Shown one piece after another: positions 17,419 through 25,979 of a DNA stretch of 64,000 nt. The first letter of the stretch is position 1. The number at the start of each line of letters is the position of its first letter. The DNA is from Cryobacterium sp. PH29-G1. GTDB lineage: Bacteria; Actinomycetota; Actinomycetes; Actinomycetales; Microbacteriaceae. A program made the translations under genes and the position numbers. Under the pieces are notes generated by a model, which was not told the origin of the DNA, did no database searches, and saw nothing but the letters and a program-made list of their open reading frames with translations. Location of the stretch: assembly GCF_030063365.1 (NCBI RefSeq), contig NZ_JASISY010000003.1, positions 62,001 through 126,000 on the forward strand, written 5' to 3'.

Positions 17419-18852
17419 CTACCCGCCGGCCACCATATCGGCGAACCGGGAGTAATGGCCGTGAAAGGCGACCGTGACAGTGCGGGTCGGGCCGTTACGG
17501 TGTTTGGCGACGATCAGGTCGGCCTCGCCGGCACGCGGGTTGTCTTTTTCGTAGGCGCTCTCGCGGTGCAGCAGAATGACCATGTCGGCGTCCTGCTCCA
17601 ACGAACCCGACTCACGCAGGTCGGAGATCGCCGGCATTTTATCGGCGCGCTGCTCCGGTCCACGGTTGAGCTGAGACAGGGCGATCACGGGAACCTGCAG
17701 CTCCTTGGCGAGCAACTTGAGCGCCCGCGAGAATTCACTAACCTCTTGCTGGCGTGACTCAACCTTTTTACCGCTGGTCATGAGCTGAAGGTAGTCAATG
17801 ATGACCATTTTGAGGCCGACTCGCTGCTTCAGTCGACGGCATTTAGCACGAATTTCAACCAGCGTCATATTGGGGCTGTCATCGATATACAGCGGTGCAT
17901 CGTTGATACGACCTCGGGTGGCGGCGATCGTGGTCCAGTCCCGCGCCTCGACGGTGCCCTTGCGCATGCTCTGCAGCGGAACGGATGCTTCCGCCGCCAG
18001 CAGGCGCATTGCGATTTCGCTGCGGCCCATTTCGAGGGAGAAGAAGATGCTGGGCATGTTGTGGTGAATGGAGGCCGAACGAGCGAAGTCGAGGGCGAGT
18101 GTGGACTTACCCAATGCCGGGCGCGCCGCCACGATGATGAGCTGGCCACCGTGGAACCCATTGGTGAGTTCGTCGAGGTCGGCGAAGCCCGTGGGGACGC
18201 CGCTCATCTGGCCGTCTTTCAGCTTGGCGGCCTCGATCTCTTCGATGGCCGCCGTCACGGCGTCGGTGAGCGGAACGTAATCTTCGGTCTCTGTTCCGCC
18301 CGTCACGGAGTAGATTTCGGCCTGCGCGGTGTTTACGAGGTCGAGCACCTCGCCCTCGCCGGCGTAGCCCATCTGCGCAATACGCGTGCCAGCCTCGACG
18401 AGACGGCGCAGCAGGGCACGTTCAGCCACGATGGTGGAGTAGAAGCCCGCGTTGGCCGCAGTGGGCACCAGGCTCGTAAGCGTGTGCAGGTAGTCGGCGC
18501 CGCCGGCTCGCGAGAGTTCGCCAATTTTGGTGAGCTCGTCGGTAACCGTGATGACGTCGGTCGGCTCACCCTGTGCGTAGAGCGAAAGAATGGCGTCAAA
18601 GATGATCTCGTGCTTGGGGATGTAGAAATCGCCGCCGCGCACGGTTTCGACGACGTCAGCAACGGCGTCTTTGCTGAGCATCATGCCACCAAGAGCGCTC
18701 TGTTCGGCCAGCAGGTCGTGGGGCAGGGCCCGCTCCGACTTCCACGCCTCGGCCGGCCGCTCGGCACGGTTCTGGTCGAGCCCGCCACGGGCTGACGAAC
18801 CGTACTCGTTTGACGCTGGCTGATTGGCCAGGCCCAGATGAGCGATTGACAC
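17419..18852 (-). CDS. dnaB: Replicative DNA helicase DnaB
   Basis: A 477-residue hexameric helicase: N-terminal primase-binding domain starting LPHDLLAEQSALGGMML, linker, then the RecA-like motor with Walker A ARPALGKST, Walker B VIIDYLQLM and the arginine-finger region. It unwinds the fork ahead of the polymerase. No intein is present although actinobacterial dnaB often carries one. The start is GTG at 18852 with GAGG upstream; the open frame continues 22 codons further. It lies just after the rplI operon, as in many actinobacteria, but is separated from it by a 457-base gap holding DnaA boxes. Confidence 0.96.
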   Translation of the reverse strand: MSIAHLGLANQPASNEYGSSARGGLDQNRAERPAEAWKSERALPHDLLAEQSALGGMMLSKDAVADVVETVRGGDFYIPKHEIIFDAILSLYAQGEPTDVITVTDELTKIGELSRAGGADYLHTLTSLVPTAANAGFYSTIVAERALLRRLVEAGTRIAQMGYAGEGEVLDLVNTAQAEIYSVTGGTETEDYVPLTDAVTAAIEEIEAAKLKDGQMSGVPTGFADLDELTNGFHGGQLIIVAARPALGKSTLALDFARSASIHHNMPSIFFSLEMGRSEIAMRLLAAEASVPLQSMRKGTVEARDWTTIAATRGRINDAPLYIDDSPNMTLVEIRAKCRRLKQRVGLKMVIIDYLQLMTSGKKVESRQQEVSEFSRALKLLAKELQVPVIALSQLNRGPEQRADKMPAISDLRESGSLEQDADMVILLHRESAYEKDNPRAGEADLIVAKHRNGPTRTVTVAFHGHYSRFADMVAGG

Positions 18853-18983
18853 TCGGTACCTCTTTCTCTGTCGTGCTTCTAGGTGTATCAGGACCCACCG
18901 ACAGGGGGCGTGACGCACCAGTCTGAGCGAGATGCCGGTACTGGATTACCCTAAGGACCCCAGACCCGCCCCACAAACCACCC

Positions 18984-19113
18984 TGTGGATAACTCTGTGG
19001 AGAATCTGCGCGAAACGCCGTAGAGATTGTGCAGAACCTGTGCACTCGCCTGTGGACAGACTTTAAATCTTGGCCGATAAAAGGTGTTTGATCAGGTAAT
19101 TAAGTTGTCCACA
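18984..19113. promoter_or_regulatory. Cluster of DnaA boxes upstream of dnaB
   Basis: A perfect box on the minus strand (TGTGGATAA, 18984-18992), the GC-rich actinobacterial form TTGTCCACA (19105-19113), and two one-mismatch copies, TGTGGAGAA (18996-19004) and TGTGGACAG (19051-19059). They sit 130-260 bases before the dnaB start. Confidence 0.7.
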
Positions 19114-19221
19114 TGGGTGTGAATAAACTAACTTCAATAATCCATTGAACCTTGTTGATACGAATGCTCACCTGTGCACAAAAGCACTGGGTAAAGCCCC
19201 CTCCCGGGGCCCTTAACGTCG

Positions 19222-19257
19222 CATAGCGGAGGGTTCCATTCGGAACCCCCCGCTATG
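19222..19257 (-). terminator. Hairpin after rplI
   Basis: CATAGCGG(A)GGGTTCC pairs with GGAACCCCCCGCTATG around a four-base loop. There is no T run, so it may be a bidirectional or RNA-stabilising structure rather than a classical terminator. Confidence 0.55.
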
Positions 19258-19309
19258 GGAGTGGTGAACCAGACGGCCTTTCGACTGTCGGGCCTACCGA
19301 GAAGCGATG

Positions 19310-19759
19310 CTACTTGGCAGCGACGACCACGAGGGTGATCGTGGCGCTGAGCTCGTCACGAAGACGAACCGTTGCCGTGTGCTCACCGGTCAGCTTGATC
19401 GCTGCGAGCTCGATCTTGCGCTTATCGACCGTGCCGAGACCGGCGGCTGCGACGGCGTTAGCCACATCCGCGGTTTTGACGGAGCCGAACAGGCGTCCGC
19501 CAGCGCCGGCCTTGACAACCAGGGTGACCTTGGTGTTCTCAAGCTTTACCTTGAGCGCCTCGGCCTCTTCGAAGGTGGCGTGCTCGCGGGCTGCGCGGGC
19601 TGCCTTGATCTGCTCGATCTGCTTTTCGCCACCGCGGGTCCACGCCACAGCGAAGCCCTTGGGAACGAGGTAGTTGCGAGCAAACCCGTTTTTGACGTCT
19701 ACGACGTCGCCGGGTGCACCGAGGCCGGAGACCTCATGCGTCAGAATCAATTTCGACAT
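19310..19759 (-). CDS. rplI: 50S ribosomal protein L9
   Basis: A 149-residue two-domain L9: N-terminal rRNA-binding domain with the signature [23 protein letters not shown] sequence, a long connecting helix and a C-terminal domain. Good ribosome site AAGGAAAC. Last gene of rpsF-ssb-rpsR-rplI. Confidence 0.96.
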   Translation of the reverse strand: MSKLILTHEVSGLGAPGDVVDVKNGFARNYLVPKGFAVAWTRGGEKQIEQIKAARAAREHATFEEAEALKVKLENTKVTLVVKAGAGGRLFGSVKTADVANAVAAAGLGTVDKRKIELAAIKLTGEHTATVRLRDELSATITLVVVAAK

Positions 19760-19768
19760 TTGGTTTCC

Positions 19769-20032
19769 TTACCGGCCTGAGCCTGCGTAGGGCAGCAAAG
19801 CCATTTCGCGGGCGTTCTTGACGGCACGGGCGATGAGGCGCTGTTCCTGAACGGAAACGCCTGTAATGCGACGGGCGCGGATCTTTCCACGCTCGGAGAT
19901 GAACTTACGCAGGGTGGGGACATCTTTATAATCGATGACACCAACCCGAATCGACTTCGCGGGAGCGGCATTCTTGCCACCCTTAGCTCCGCGAAGCGGC
20001 TTGCGGCGGTCGCCGCTCGACTTTCCAGCCAT
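19769..20032 (-). CDS. rpsR: 30S ribosomal protein S18
   Basis: An 87-residue S18 with the conserved core [33 protein letters not shown] and no zinc-binding cysteines, so again the C-minus kind. It binds the platform with S6. Ribosome site AAGGAAA before the ATG. Confidence 0.96.
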   Translation of the reverse strand: MAGKSSGDRRKPLRGAKGGKNAAPAKSIRVGVIDYKDVPTLRKFISERGKIRARRITGVSVQEQRLIARAVKNAREMALLPYAGSGR

Positions 20033-20079
20033 GATTTCCTTACTTTCTTAAAAGGTGTTAGCCACGCGCGCGGCGTGGC

Positions 20080-20598
20080 TTAGAAGGGGGTCTCGTCGCT
20101 GAAGTTGCCGGGGCTGTTCCAGACATCTCCACCGGACGCTGCGGGCGCAGCAGTCTTGGCGGGGGCGCTAGGTGCCCACGGCTCGTCGTTGCCCTGGCCG
20201 CCGGCAGCAGGAGCACTGCTACGAGGGCCGGACGACTGCGCGCGCGTGAGGGAAGCGGTGGCGTAGCGCAGCGAAGGACCAATTTCGTCGATCTCGAGCT
20301 CCATGCTCGTGCGCTTTTCACCTTCCTTCGTCTCATACGAACGCTGCTTGAGACGCCCGGAAGCGATGACACGCGACCCCTTGGTCAATGAACCCGCTAC
20401 GTGTTCGGCGAATTCACGCCAAACGCTCGCACGCAGGAACAGCGCGTCGCCATCTTTCCACTCGTTTGCTGCGCGATCAAACGTGCGCGGAGTAGAAGCG
20501 ATGGTGAAGTTGGCAACCGCCAGCCCGTTCTGCGTGTAACGCAGTTCCGGATCGCTGGTCAGGTTGCCCACCACGGTGATTACGGTCTCGCCAGCCAT
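20080..20598 (-). CDS. ssb: Single-stranded DNA-binding protein
   Basis: A 172-residue SSB: an OB fold in the first 110 residues ([19 protein letters not shown] at the start), a flexible Gly/Ala/Pro tail, and a C-terminal tip DETPF, equivalent to the partner-binding acidic tip of SSB. It coats single strands at forks and recruits repair and replication partners. Its ATG follows the rpsF stop by three bases with little ribosome site, suggesting coupling to rpsF. Confidence 0.95.
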   Translation of the reverse strand: MAGETVITVVGNLTSDPELRYTQNGLAVANFTIASTPRTFDRAANEWKDGDALFLRASVWREFAEHVAGSLTKGSRVIASGRLKQRSYETKEGEKRTSMELEIDEIGPSLRYATASLTRAQSSGPRSSAPAAGGQGNDEPWAPSAPAKTAAPAASGGDVWNSPGNFSDETPF

Positions 20599-20601
20599 GG
20601 G

Positions 20602-21222
20602 CTACTTGTCGCTTGCCTTGTCGGCAACAGCGGCCGGAGCCGGGGTCGCCTTGGCAGCAGCAGGCTTGGCAGCAGCAGCAACCTTCGCGGCCGGAGCAGC
20701 GGTGGAGGCGGCAGCAACCGGAGCGGAAGCTTCGACTTTGGCGGCAGCCGGAGCGGCAACCGGAGCAGCAACGGCCGGAGCCTCTGCAGCTTCAGCGGCG
20801 GCAACCTTCGCAGCGGCAGCGGCAGTTACGGCTGCAGCAGCAGCGTCAGCCTTGGCAGCAATGACCTTGGGGTTGGCCGCCTTGCGGGCAGCCTTCTCTG
20901 CGGCCAGCTTGGTTGCGACGACGACCTGGGCGATGCCCTCTTCGGCGCGGAGCACCTTGGTGCGCATGACAGCCTCGGACAGGCTCAGCTGGCGGTCGAG
21001 CTCGACCGTGGCTGAAGCGTTCGCGGTGAAGTCAACGACAGCATAAATGCCCTCGGTCTTCTTGTTGATCTCGTAGGCGAGACGACGACGACCCCAAACA
21101 TCAACCTTGTCAATGGTGCCACCATCGTTGCGAACAACGTTGAGGAACTTGTCAAGGCTGGGAGCTACGGTGCGCTCATCGATCTCGGGATCGAGGATAA
21201 CCATAAGTTCGTACTGATGCAT
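20602..21222 (-). CDS. rpsF: 30S ribosomal protein S6 with long Ala-rich C-terminal tail
   Basis: Residues 1 to about 100 form a normal S6 ([19 protein letters not shown], then the [10 protein letters not shown] and Y-V-V core). Family members are usually 95-130 residues; this one has 206. The extra 100 residues are almost only Ala, Lys, Val, Pro and Glu, in short AAAKV/APAA repeats. S6 pairs with S18 on the platform. The frame, codon use and intact stop argue that the tail is translated. A GGAGG ribosome site precedes the ATG, and the palindrome TACAGA-CTT-TCTGTA (21254-21268) lies in its leader. Confidence 0.93.
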   Translation of the reverse strand: MHQYELMVILDPEIDERTVAPSLDKFLNVVRNDGGTIDKVDVWGRRRLAYEINKKTEGIYAVVDFTANASATVELDRQLSLSEAVMRTKVLRAEEGIAQVVVATKLAAEKAARKAANPKVIAAKADAAAAAVTAAAAAKVAAAEAAEAPAVAAPVAAPAAAKVEASAPVAAASTAAPAAKVAAAAKPAAAKATPAPAAVADKASDK

Positions 21223-21394
21223 GACTAACCCACCTCCTTCGGACTAAAACGGCTACAGACTTTCTGTAACAGGAGGGTTGTGCATGTGCTGCACGTGGAG
21301 GCCGGGAATCCGGCACGCGGGCAACCTGCCCAGACTACCGGATGCCGGTTCGATACGCCAGTCCATGCATCGATCCCGTCGGTGGAGGAGCTGC

Positions 21395-22735
21395 CTACTC
21401 GGTCAGCGCCGCATTGGCAGCACGCTGCGCTGCCAGCACACCCCGGTCCACCGGGGTACGGCCGAGGAAGACCTCCTCGAGGATGGGGCGCATAGCGTTT
21501 TCGGCGGCCGGCCAGTCGGCTCCCCGAGGGGCCGGTGCCGATCCGTCGGCCAACACGTCATAAAACGGGCTGATATCCACCTTCTGGGCAGCCCAATAGT
21601 CCGCGTAGGCCGGCTGAGCGGCCGTCACGGCCGGAGATGCCGCCCCGGAGGCTCCGATGAAATCGGATCCGGCAGCGCTTCCGAGCCATTCCAGCACCCG
21701 CTGCGTTTCGGCGGGATGCTTCGATGCAGCATTACCGGCCGCCGCGATGCCGTCAACACCGCTGATCGCTCCAGCTTGACCACTGGGCAGTTGCACAACG
21801 CCCCAATCGAAGTTCGCACCATCGCTCACATTGGCGAGGTTGTAGACACCACTCTGAAACAGCGCCATATTTCCCTGCAGAAATTGGTCGCGACTGAAAT
21901 CGCCGTTGGTATTGGTATCGGCGGCGGACGGGGCGACATGCCACTTGTTCATGAGGTCAACGAGGTACTGAAAGGAGGTGATGCCCGCGTCGGACGCGAA
22001 GGCATACTGGTTGGTCTCGTCCTGGAACGAAGCACCACCCGAAGCCAGATAGTTCAGGATCATCGCCTGCAGGTCATACCCCGCGTTGTAGCCGTACTGG
22101 CTCAGATTGGTACCGTCAAAGTCGGCACTGTCGCCCGTATGGCCGTTGTAATCCTTGGTGAGTTTCTGCAGCACCGGAATGAGGGTGTCGTTCTCGCCGG
22201 TGGGGTCCCAGACGAGTGCCGATACGTCTTCGGGAGTCAGTCCCGCATCGCCGAGCAGATCGGCGTTGTAGTACAGGGCGATCCCGGGATCGGCCAGCTG
22301 CGGTACGCCCCACAGCGCGCCATCGCGGGTGTACTGCGCGACCACCGACGGAGCCCAGCCGGCCTGAGCATCCGCTGGAAGGGCGGTCGTAATGTTCAGC
22401 AGCGCGTCGGCGTCGGCGTAAGCCGGGTAACTGCCACCGTCGACCCAAAATACGTCGGGGCCGCCATCTCCGGCCACATCGGTGCGCAGCTTTTCGAAGT
22501 AGTCATCCCAAGGCACGATTTCAACGTCGACGCTCAGGTCGGGGTTGTCGTGTTCGAAGGCGGCAAAAGATTTCTCATAGGCCGCTCCGACCTGTTCGTC
22601 CCAGAGTCGAACGGTTACCGTTGTGGCGTCGCTCGGTATGTCTGCGTCGGGCGAGTTCAGGGCGACAACGGCGCCGGTGATGACGAGCAGCACGGCGGCG
22701 GCGCCGGCGGCAATGATGGTGGAACGCTTGGCCAT
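21395..22735 (-). CDS. Sugar ABC transporter extracellular binding protein
   Basis: A 446-residue family 1 solute-binding protein (PWDDYFEKLRTDVAGDGGPDVFWVDGG and GVPQLADPGIALYYN regions). The N-terminus is basic and then hydrophobic (TIIAAGAAAVLLVITGAVVAL) but has no lipobox cysteine, so it is either secreted or held by an uncleaved N-terminal anchor; most actinobacterial relatives are lipoproteins. The ATG at 22735 with AGGA was preferred to the longer frame. It precedes, in the opposite order to transcription, two permeases in the same operon. Substrate unknown; carbohydrate is inferred. Confidence 0.85.
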   Translation of the reverse strand: MAKRSTIIAAGAAAVLLVITGAVVALNSPDADIPSDATTVTVRLWDEQVGAAYEKSFAAFEHDNPDLSVDVEIVPWDDYFEKLRTDVAGDGGPDVFWVDGGSYPAYADADALLNITTALPADAQAGWAPSVVAQYTRDGALWGVPQLADPGIALYYNADLLGDAGLTPEDVSALVWDPTGENDTLIPVLQKLTKDYNGHTGDSADFDGTNLSQYGYNAGYDLQAMILNYLASGGASFQDETNQYAFASDAGITSFQYLVDLMNKWHVAPSAADTNTNGDFSRDQFLQGNMALFQSGVYNLANVSDGANFDWGVVQLPSGQAGAISGVDGIAAAGNAASKHPAETQRVLEWLGSAAGSDFIGASGAASPAVTAAQPAYADYWAAQKVDISPFYDVLADGSAPAPRGADWPAAENAMRPILEEVFLGRTPVDRGVLAAQRAANAALTE

Positions 22736-22780
22736 GATGTCCTTTATTGACGGATCGAACGTGACCCCCAATGGACCAGC

Positions 22781-23611
22781 CTACGCAGATCCCGCGATGG
22801 TGATCGACCGTACGAAGCTGCGTTGGAACATCAGAAACAGCACGAGGAGCGGAACCAGAGCCAACGTGGTGGCCGCCATGACCAGGGTCCAATTGCCGTT
22901 GAACTGGCTTTGCAGGCTCGCGGTGGCCACAGTCACCACCCGCCATTGCGTGCCGGTGGTGACCACCAACGGCCACATAAAGCTGTTCCAGTGGCTCACG
23001 ATCGTGATCAGGGTGAGGGTGGCAATAATCGGCCGGGACAGCGGCACAACGATCTCGACCAAAATATCGAGAGTATTCGCACCGTCGAGCCGGGCAGCAT
23101 CGATGAGTTCCTGGGGAATTCCGCGAAAATATTCGCGCAGCAGAAAGATCGCGTAGGGGGATGCGAAGGCGAACGGAAGCACGAGGCTCCAGAACGAGTT
23201 GCGCAACCCGGCCTCGGTCATCATGAGGTAGAGCGGTACGACGAGCACGACCGGCGGAATCATCAGGGTCGACAGGTAGACCCAGAACAACACCTGGCGG
23301 CCGGGAAAATCGACCCGGGCGAAAGCGTAGGCGGCCAAAATCGAGAAGATGAGCTGCCCGACAAGAATCAGCACGGCCGCGAGCACGGTGATCACAATCG
23401 CGCGGCCGAATTGTGCCGGCCCGGTCAACAGCAGGGCGAAGTTCTCCAGGGTAAACGGGTCCGGCCAGCTCAGCACCGATTGTTGAGCGAACTGCTCACG
23501 GGTCTTGAACGCCGTCAGAATGCTCAGCAGGAACGGGCCGATTGTAAACAGGGCGCCGAGAACCAACACCAGATAGACGGTGGTCGTTGAGGAGAATCTA
23601 GTCCATCTCAT
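22781..23611 (-). CDS. Sugar ABC transporter permease (MalG-type)
   Basis: A 276-residue binding-protein-dependent permease with six helices. The EAA-type loop that contacts the ATPase is ELIDAARLDGANTLD...VPLSRP. The ATG at 23611 lies inside the end of the upstream permease gene (14-base overlap), and no ribosome site improvement comes from the longer frame. Confidence 0.88.
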   Translation of the reverse strand: MRWTRFSSTTTVYLVLVLGALFTIGPFLLSILTAFKTREQFAQQSVLSWPDPFTLENFALLLTGPAQFGRAIVITVLAAVLILVGQLIFSILAAYAFARVDFPGRQVLFWVYLSTLMIPPVVLVVPLYLMMTEAGLRNSFWSLVLPFAFASPYAIFLLREYFRGIPQELIDAARLDGANTLDILVEIVVPLSRPIIATLTLITIVSHWNSFMWPLVVTTGTQWRVVTVATASLQSQFNGNWTLVMAATTLALVPLLVLFLMFQRSFVRSITIAGSA

Positions 23612-24479
23612 AGGTGACCCTCCGGCGAAAATAGAGCTGCTGGGCGAGGGTGATGGCAACCAGGATTACCAGCAGAACGACCGCCATGACGGCCGCTCGG
23701 CCCAGGTCGAAGGCATCGAACGCTTCGTAATAGATGCGGGCCGATACGACATCCGTTGATCGTGCCGGGCCCCCCTGAGTGAGCGCATAGACCTGGTCGA
23801 AGACCTGAAAGGCTGAGATAACCGTGGTCACCAGAACGAAGAACATGGTGGGACGCAGCAGCGGCAACTTGATGTGCCAGAACATTTTGACGGGGCCGGC
23901 CCCGTCAATGCGGGCGGCCTCGAGAATCTGACCGGGAATGTTGAGCAGCCCGGCCATGAAGAACAGCGTGACGTAGCCGACATTGGTCCAAATCACCACG
24001 GCGGCCACCGAGGGCAGGGCCAGGGACGGGTCACTGAGCCATTCGACACGCTGACCGAGCAAGGTATTGAGCGCACCATCGGTGGGCGCGAGAATCCACT
24101 TCCAGACGACACCGAGCGCCAGTGGTGCGCTGATCCAGGGGAGCACATAGATGGTGCGAAACCAAGCCGAGCCCGGCAGGCCGCGAGTGAGCAGGGTGGC
24201 CGCGCCCAAACCAATCAGGGTTTGAATCGGCACCACGAGGGCGACGAAGACGAGCGTGACCAACAGGGAATTACCAAAAACACCGTCACTGAGAACGGAT
24301 CGGTAATTCTCCAGCCCGACGAAGGTGATCGGACCGATCAGGTTCCAGCTCTGAAAGCTGAGCCAGAGCACGACGAGCACGGGAAGCAGGAGAAAGCAGA
24401 CCACGCCGAACAGGCTGGGGGCGAGCAGGGCATAGCCGGTGATCGCAGTCCGTCGGCGCAGACTGCCCTTACTGGGCAC
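23598..24479 (-). CDS. Sugar ABC transporter permease (MalF-type)
   Basis: A 293-residue permease with six helices and the EAA loop ILEAARIDGAGPVKMFWHIKLPLLRP. The start is placed at GTG 24479, which overlaps the end of cca by 11 bases; an even longer frame reaches into cca and is unlikely. The operon has no ATPase, so it must borrow one, as the MsiK-type shared ATPase does in Streptomyces (inference). Confidence 0.82.
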   Translation of the reverse strand: MPSKGSLRRRTAITGYALLAPSLFGVVCFLLLPVLVVLWLSFQSWNLIGPITFVGLENYRSVLSDGVFGNSLLVTLVFVALVVPIQTLIGLGAATLLTRGLPGSAWFRTIYVLPWISAPLALGVVWKWILAPTDGALNTLLGQRVEWLSDPSLALPSVAAVVIWTNVGYVTLFFMAGLLNIPGQILEAARIDGAGPVKMFWHIKLPLLRPTMFFVLVTTVISAFQVFDQVYALTQGGPARSTDVVSARIYYEAFDAFDLGRAAVMAVVLLVILVAITLAQQLYFRRRVTYEMD

Positions 24480-25920
24480 GCTCCGCCCACCATTCCAGCA
24501 CTCGGCGGGTGGCTTCTGGCTCGCCGAGGGGGCCATCGTCGAGCCGCTGCTCGAGCAGATAGCGGTAGGCCTCACCCACCTCGCGCCCCGGCTTCAAGCC
24601 GAGCACGGCCATGATCTGTTCACCGTCGAGGTCGGGGCGGACGGCGCCGAGCTCTTCCTGTTCGGCCAGGGTTGCAATGCGCTGTTCCAGGTCGTCGTAG
24701 GCGAAGCCCAGCCGGTCAGCCTTGCGCCGGTTGCGGGTCGTGACATCGGCGCGGGTCAGAATGTGCAGGCGCTCCAGCTGATCTCCGGCGTCGCGCACGT
24801 ACCGGCGCACGGCGGAGTCCGTCCAGGCACCCTCGGTGTAGCCGAAGAATCGCAGGTGCAGTTCGATCAGACGAGCGACAGCGTTGATGGTGTCATTGTC
24901 GAAGCGCAGGGCGCGCAATCGTTTTTTGGCCAGCTTCGAACCGACCACGTCGTGATGGTAGAAGCTCACGACGCCGCCAGGTTCGAGTTTGCGCGTGGCC
25001 GGCTTGCCAATATCGTGCAGGAGGGCGGCGAGACGCACGATCAGGTCGGGGGTGGGCAGGTTGCCGCGCGATTTCTCGTAGCCCATGGCCTGTTCCAGCA
25101 CCGTGAGGGTGTGCTGATAGACGTCTTTATGATGGTGGTGCTCGTCGATTTCGAGCCGCAGGCCGGGAATCTCGGGGAGCACAATCTCGGCCAGGCCTGA
25201 TTCCATCAGCACCTCGATGCCGGCGCGCGGGTCAGTCGAAAGCAAAAGTTTGGTCAGTTCATCACCGACGCGTTCGGCCGACACGATACGGATGCTGTCC
25301 CGCATCTTTTCCATCGCCAGTGCGGTGTCCAGATCCAAGGTGAAACCAAGTTGGCCGGTAAATCGAGCCGCGCGCAGCATCCGCAGTGGGTCGTCTCCGA
25401 AGGACACCTCCGGCGTGCTGGGTGTGCGCAGGCGCCGGGCGAGCAGGTCGTCAATACCGTTGGCTGGGTCGACCAGCGTCAGCTCGGGCAGGCGCAGGGC
25501 CATCGCGTTGACCGTGAAATCCCGGCGGAGCAGGTCCGGTTCCAGCGTCGTGCCGAACACCACATCGGGCTTACGGGTGGTGCCGTCGTAGCTATCGGCA
25601 CGATAGGTGGTGATCTCGACGGTTTCCCCGCCGAGGCTGGCCCCGATCGTGCCATAGGCGCGGCCGATATCCCACTGCGCTTCGGACAGGGGTTTGACGA
25701 GCGCGAGAATTTCATCCGGTGTCGCATCCGTGGTGAAATCCAGGTCGTGCAGCGGACGGTCCAGGAACGCATCGCGCACCGGCCCGCCGACCAGGGCCAG
25801 CTCATGACCGGCCGCCGCAAATGCGTTCGCCAGACGGGACACCGTAGGGGTGGCAGCCAGGTCGCCCAGTCGTGCGAGGGCTGCCGCGACGCTCTGCATA
25901 AGCTCCATATTACTGGCCAT
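24469..25920 (-). CDS. cca: CCA tRNA nucleotidyltransferase
   Basis: A 483-residue class II CCA-adding enzyme: nucleotidyltransferase head with GGPVRD, DLDF and RRDFTVNAMA, the neck and body, and a C-terminal HD domain (LLHDIGKP) as in the actinobacterial type. It completes or repairs tRNA 3' ends; neither tRNA in this window encodes its CCA. ATGs at codons 1, 5 and 8 compete: TAATAT followed by seven bases and the eighth-codon ATG (25899) would give a leaderless start. Divergent from the DUF6049 gene, 59 bases away. Confidence 0.93.
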   Translation of the reverse strand: MASNMELMQSVAAALARLGDLAATPTVSRLANAFAAAGHELALVGGPVRDAFLDRPLHDLDFTTDATPDEILALVKPLSEAQWDIGRAYGTIGASLGGETVEITTYRADSYDGTTRKPDVVFGTTLEPDLLRRDFTVNAMALRLPELTLVDPANGIDDLLARRLRTPSTPEVSFGDDPLRMLRAARFTGQLGFTLDLDTALAMEKMRDSIRIVSAERVGDELTKLLLSTDPRAGIEVLMESGLAEIVLPEIPGLRLEIDEHHHHKDVYQHTLTVLEQAMGYEKSRGNLPTPDLIVRLAALLHDIGKPATRKLEPGGVVSFYHHDVVGSKLAKKRLRALRFDNDTINAVARLIELHLRFFGYTEGAWTDSAVRRYVRDAGDQLERLHILTRADVTTRNRRKADRLGFAYDDLEQRIATLAEQEELGAVRPDLDGEQIMAVLGLKPGREVGEAYRYLLEQRLDDGPLGEPEATRRVLEWWAERAQ

Positions 25921-25967
25921 CCGGCGGCTCGCAGTCGCAGTGCAGGTGGCTCTAGGCTCGCACGCCG

Positions 25968-25973
25968 TAGAAT
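25968..25973 (+). promoter_or_regulatory. -10 element of a leaderless promoter for the DUF6049 gene
   Basis: TAGAAT is followed by six bases (CCCCCT) and the ATG at 25980; there is no ribosome site. Confidence 0.6.
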
Positions 25974-25979
25974 CCCCCT

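Larger units (their letters stand above)
18853..19309. other. 457-base gap upstream of dnaB, rich in DnaA-box-like sites
   Basis: Contains no gene. The dnaB-proximal part holds a cluster of DnaA-type nonamers and an AT-rich stretch (19060-19165); the rplI-proximal part holds a long hairpin. Confidence 0.7.

Noticed and set aside
21254..21268. TACAGA-CTT-TCTGTA palindrome as an S6:S18 leader
   Set aside because: It lacks a clear match to the conserved bulge of the known rpsF leader; too weak to claim.
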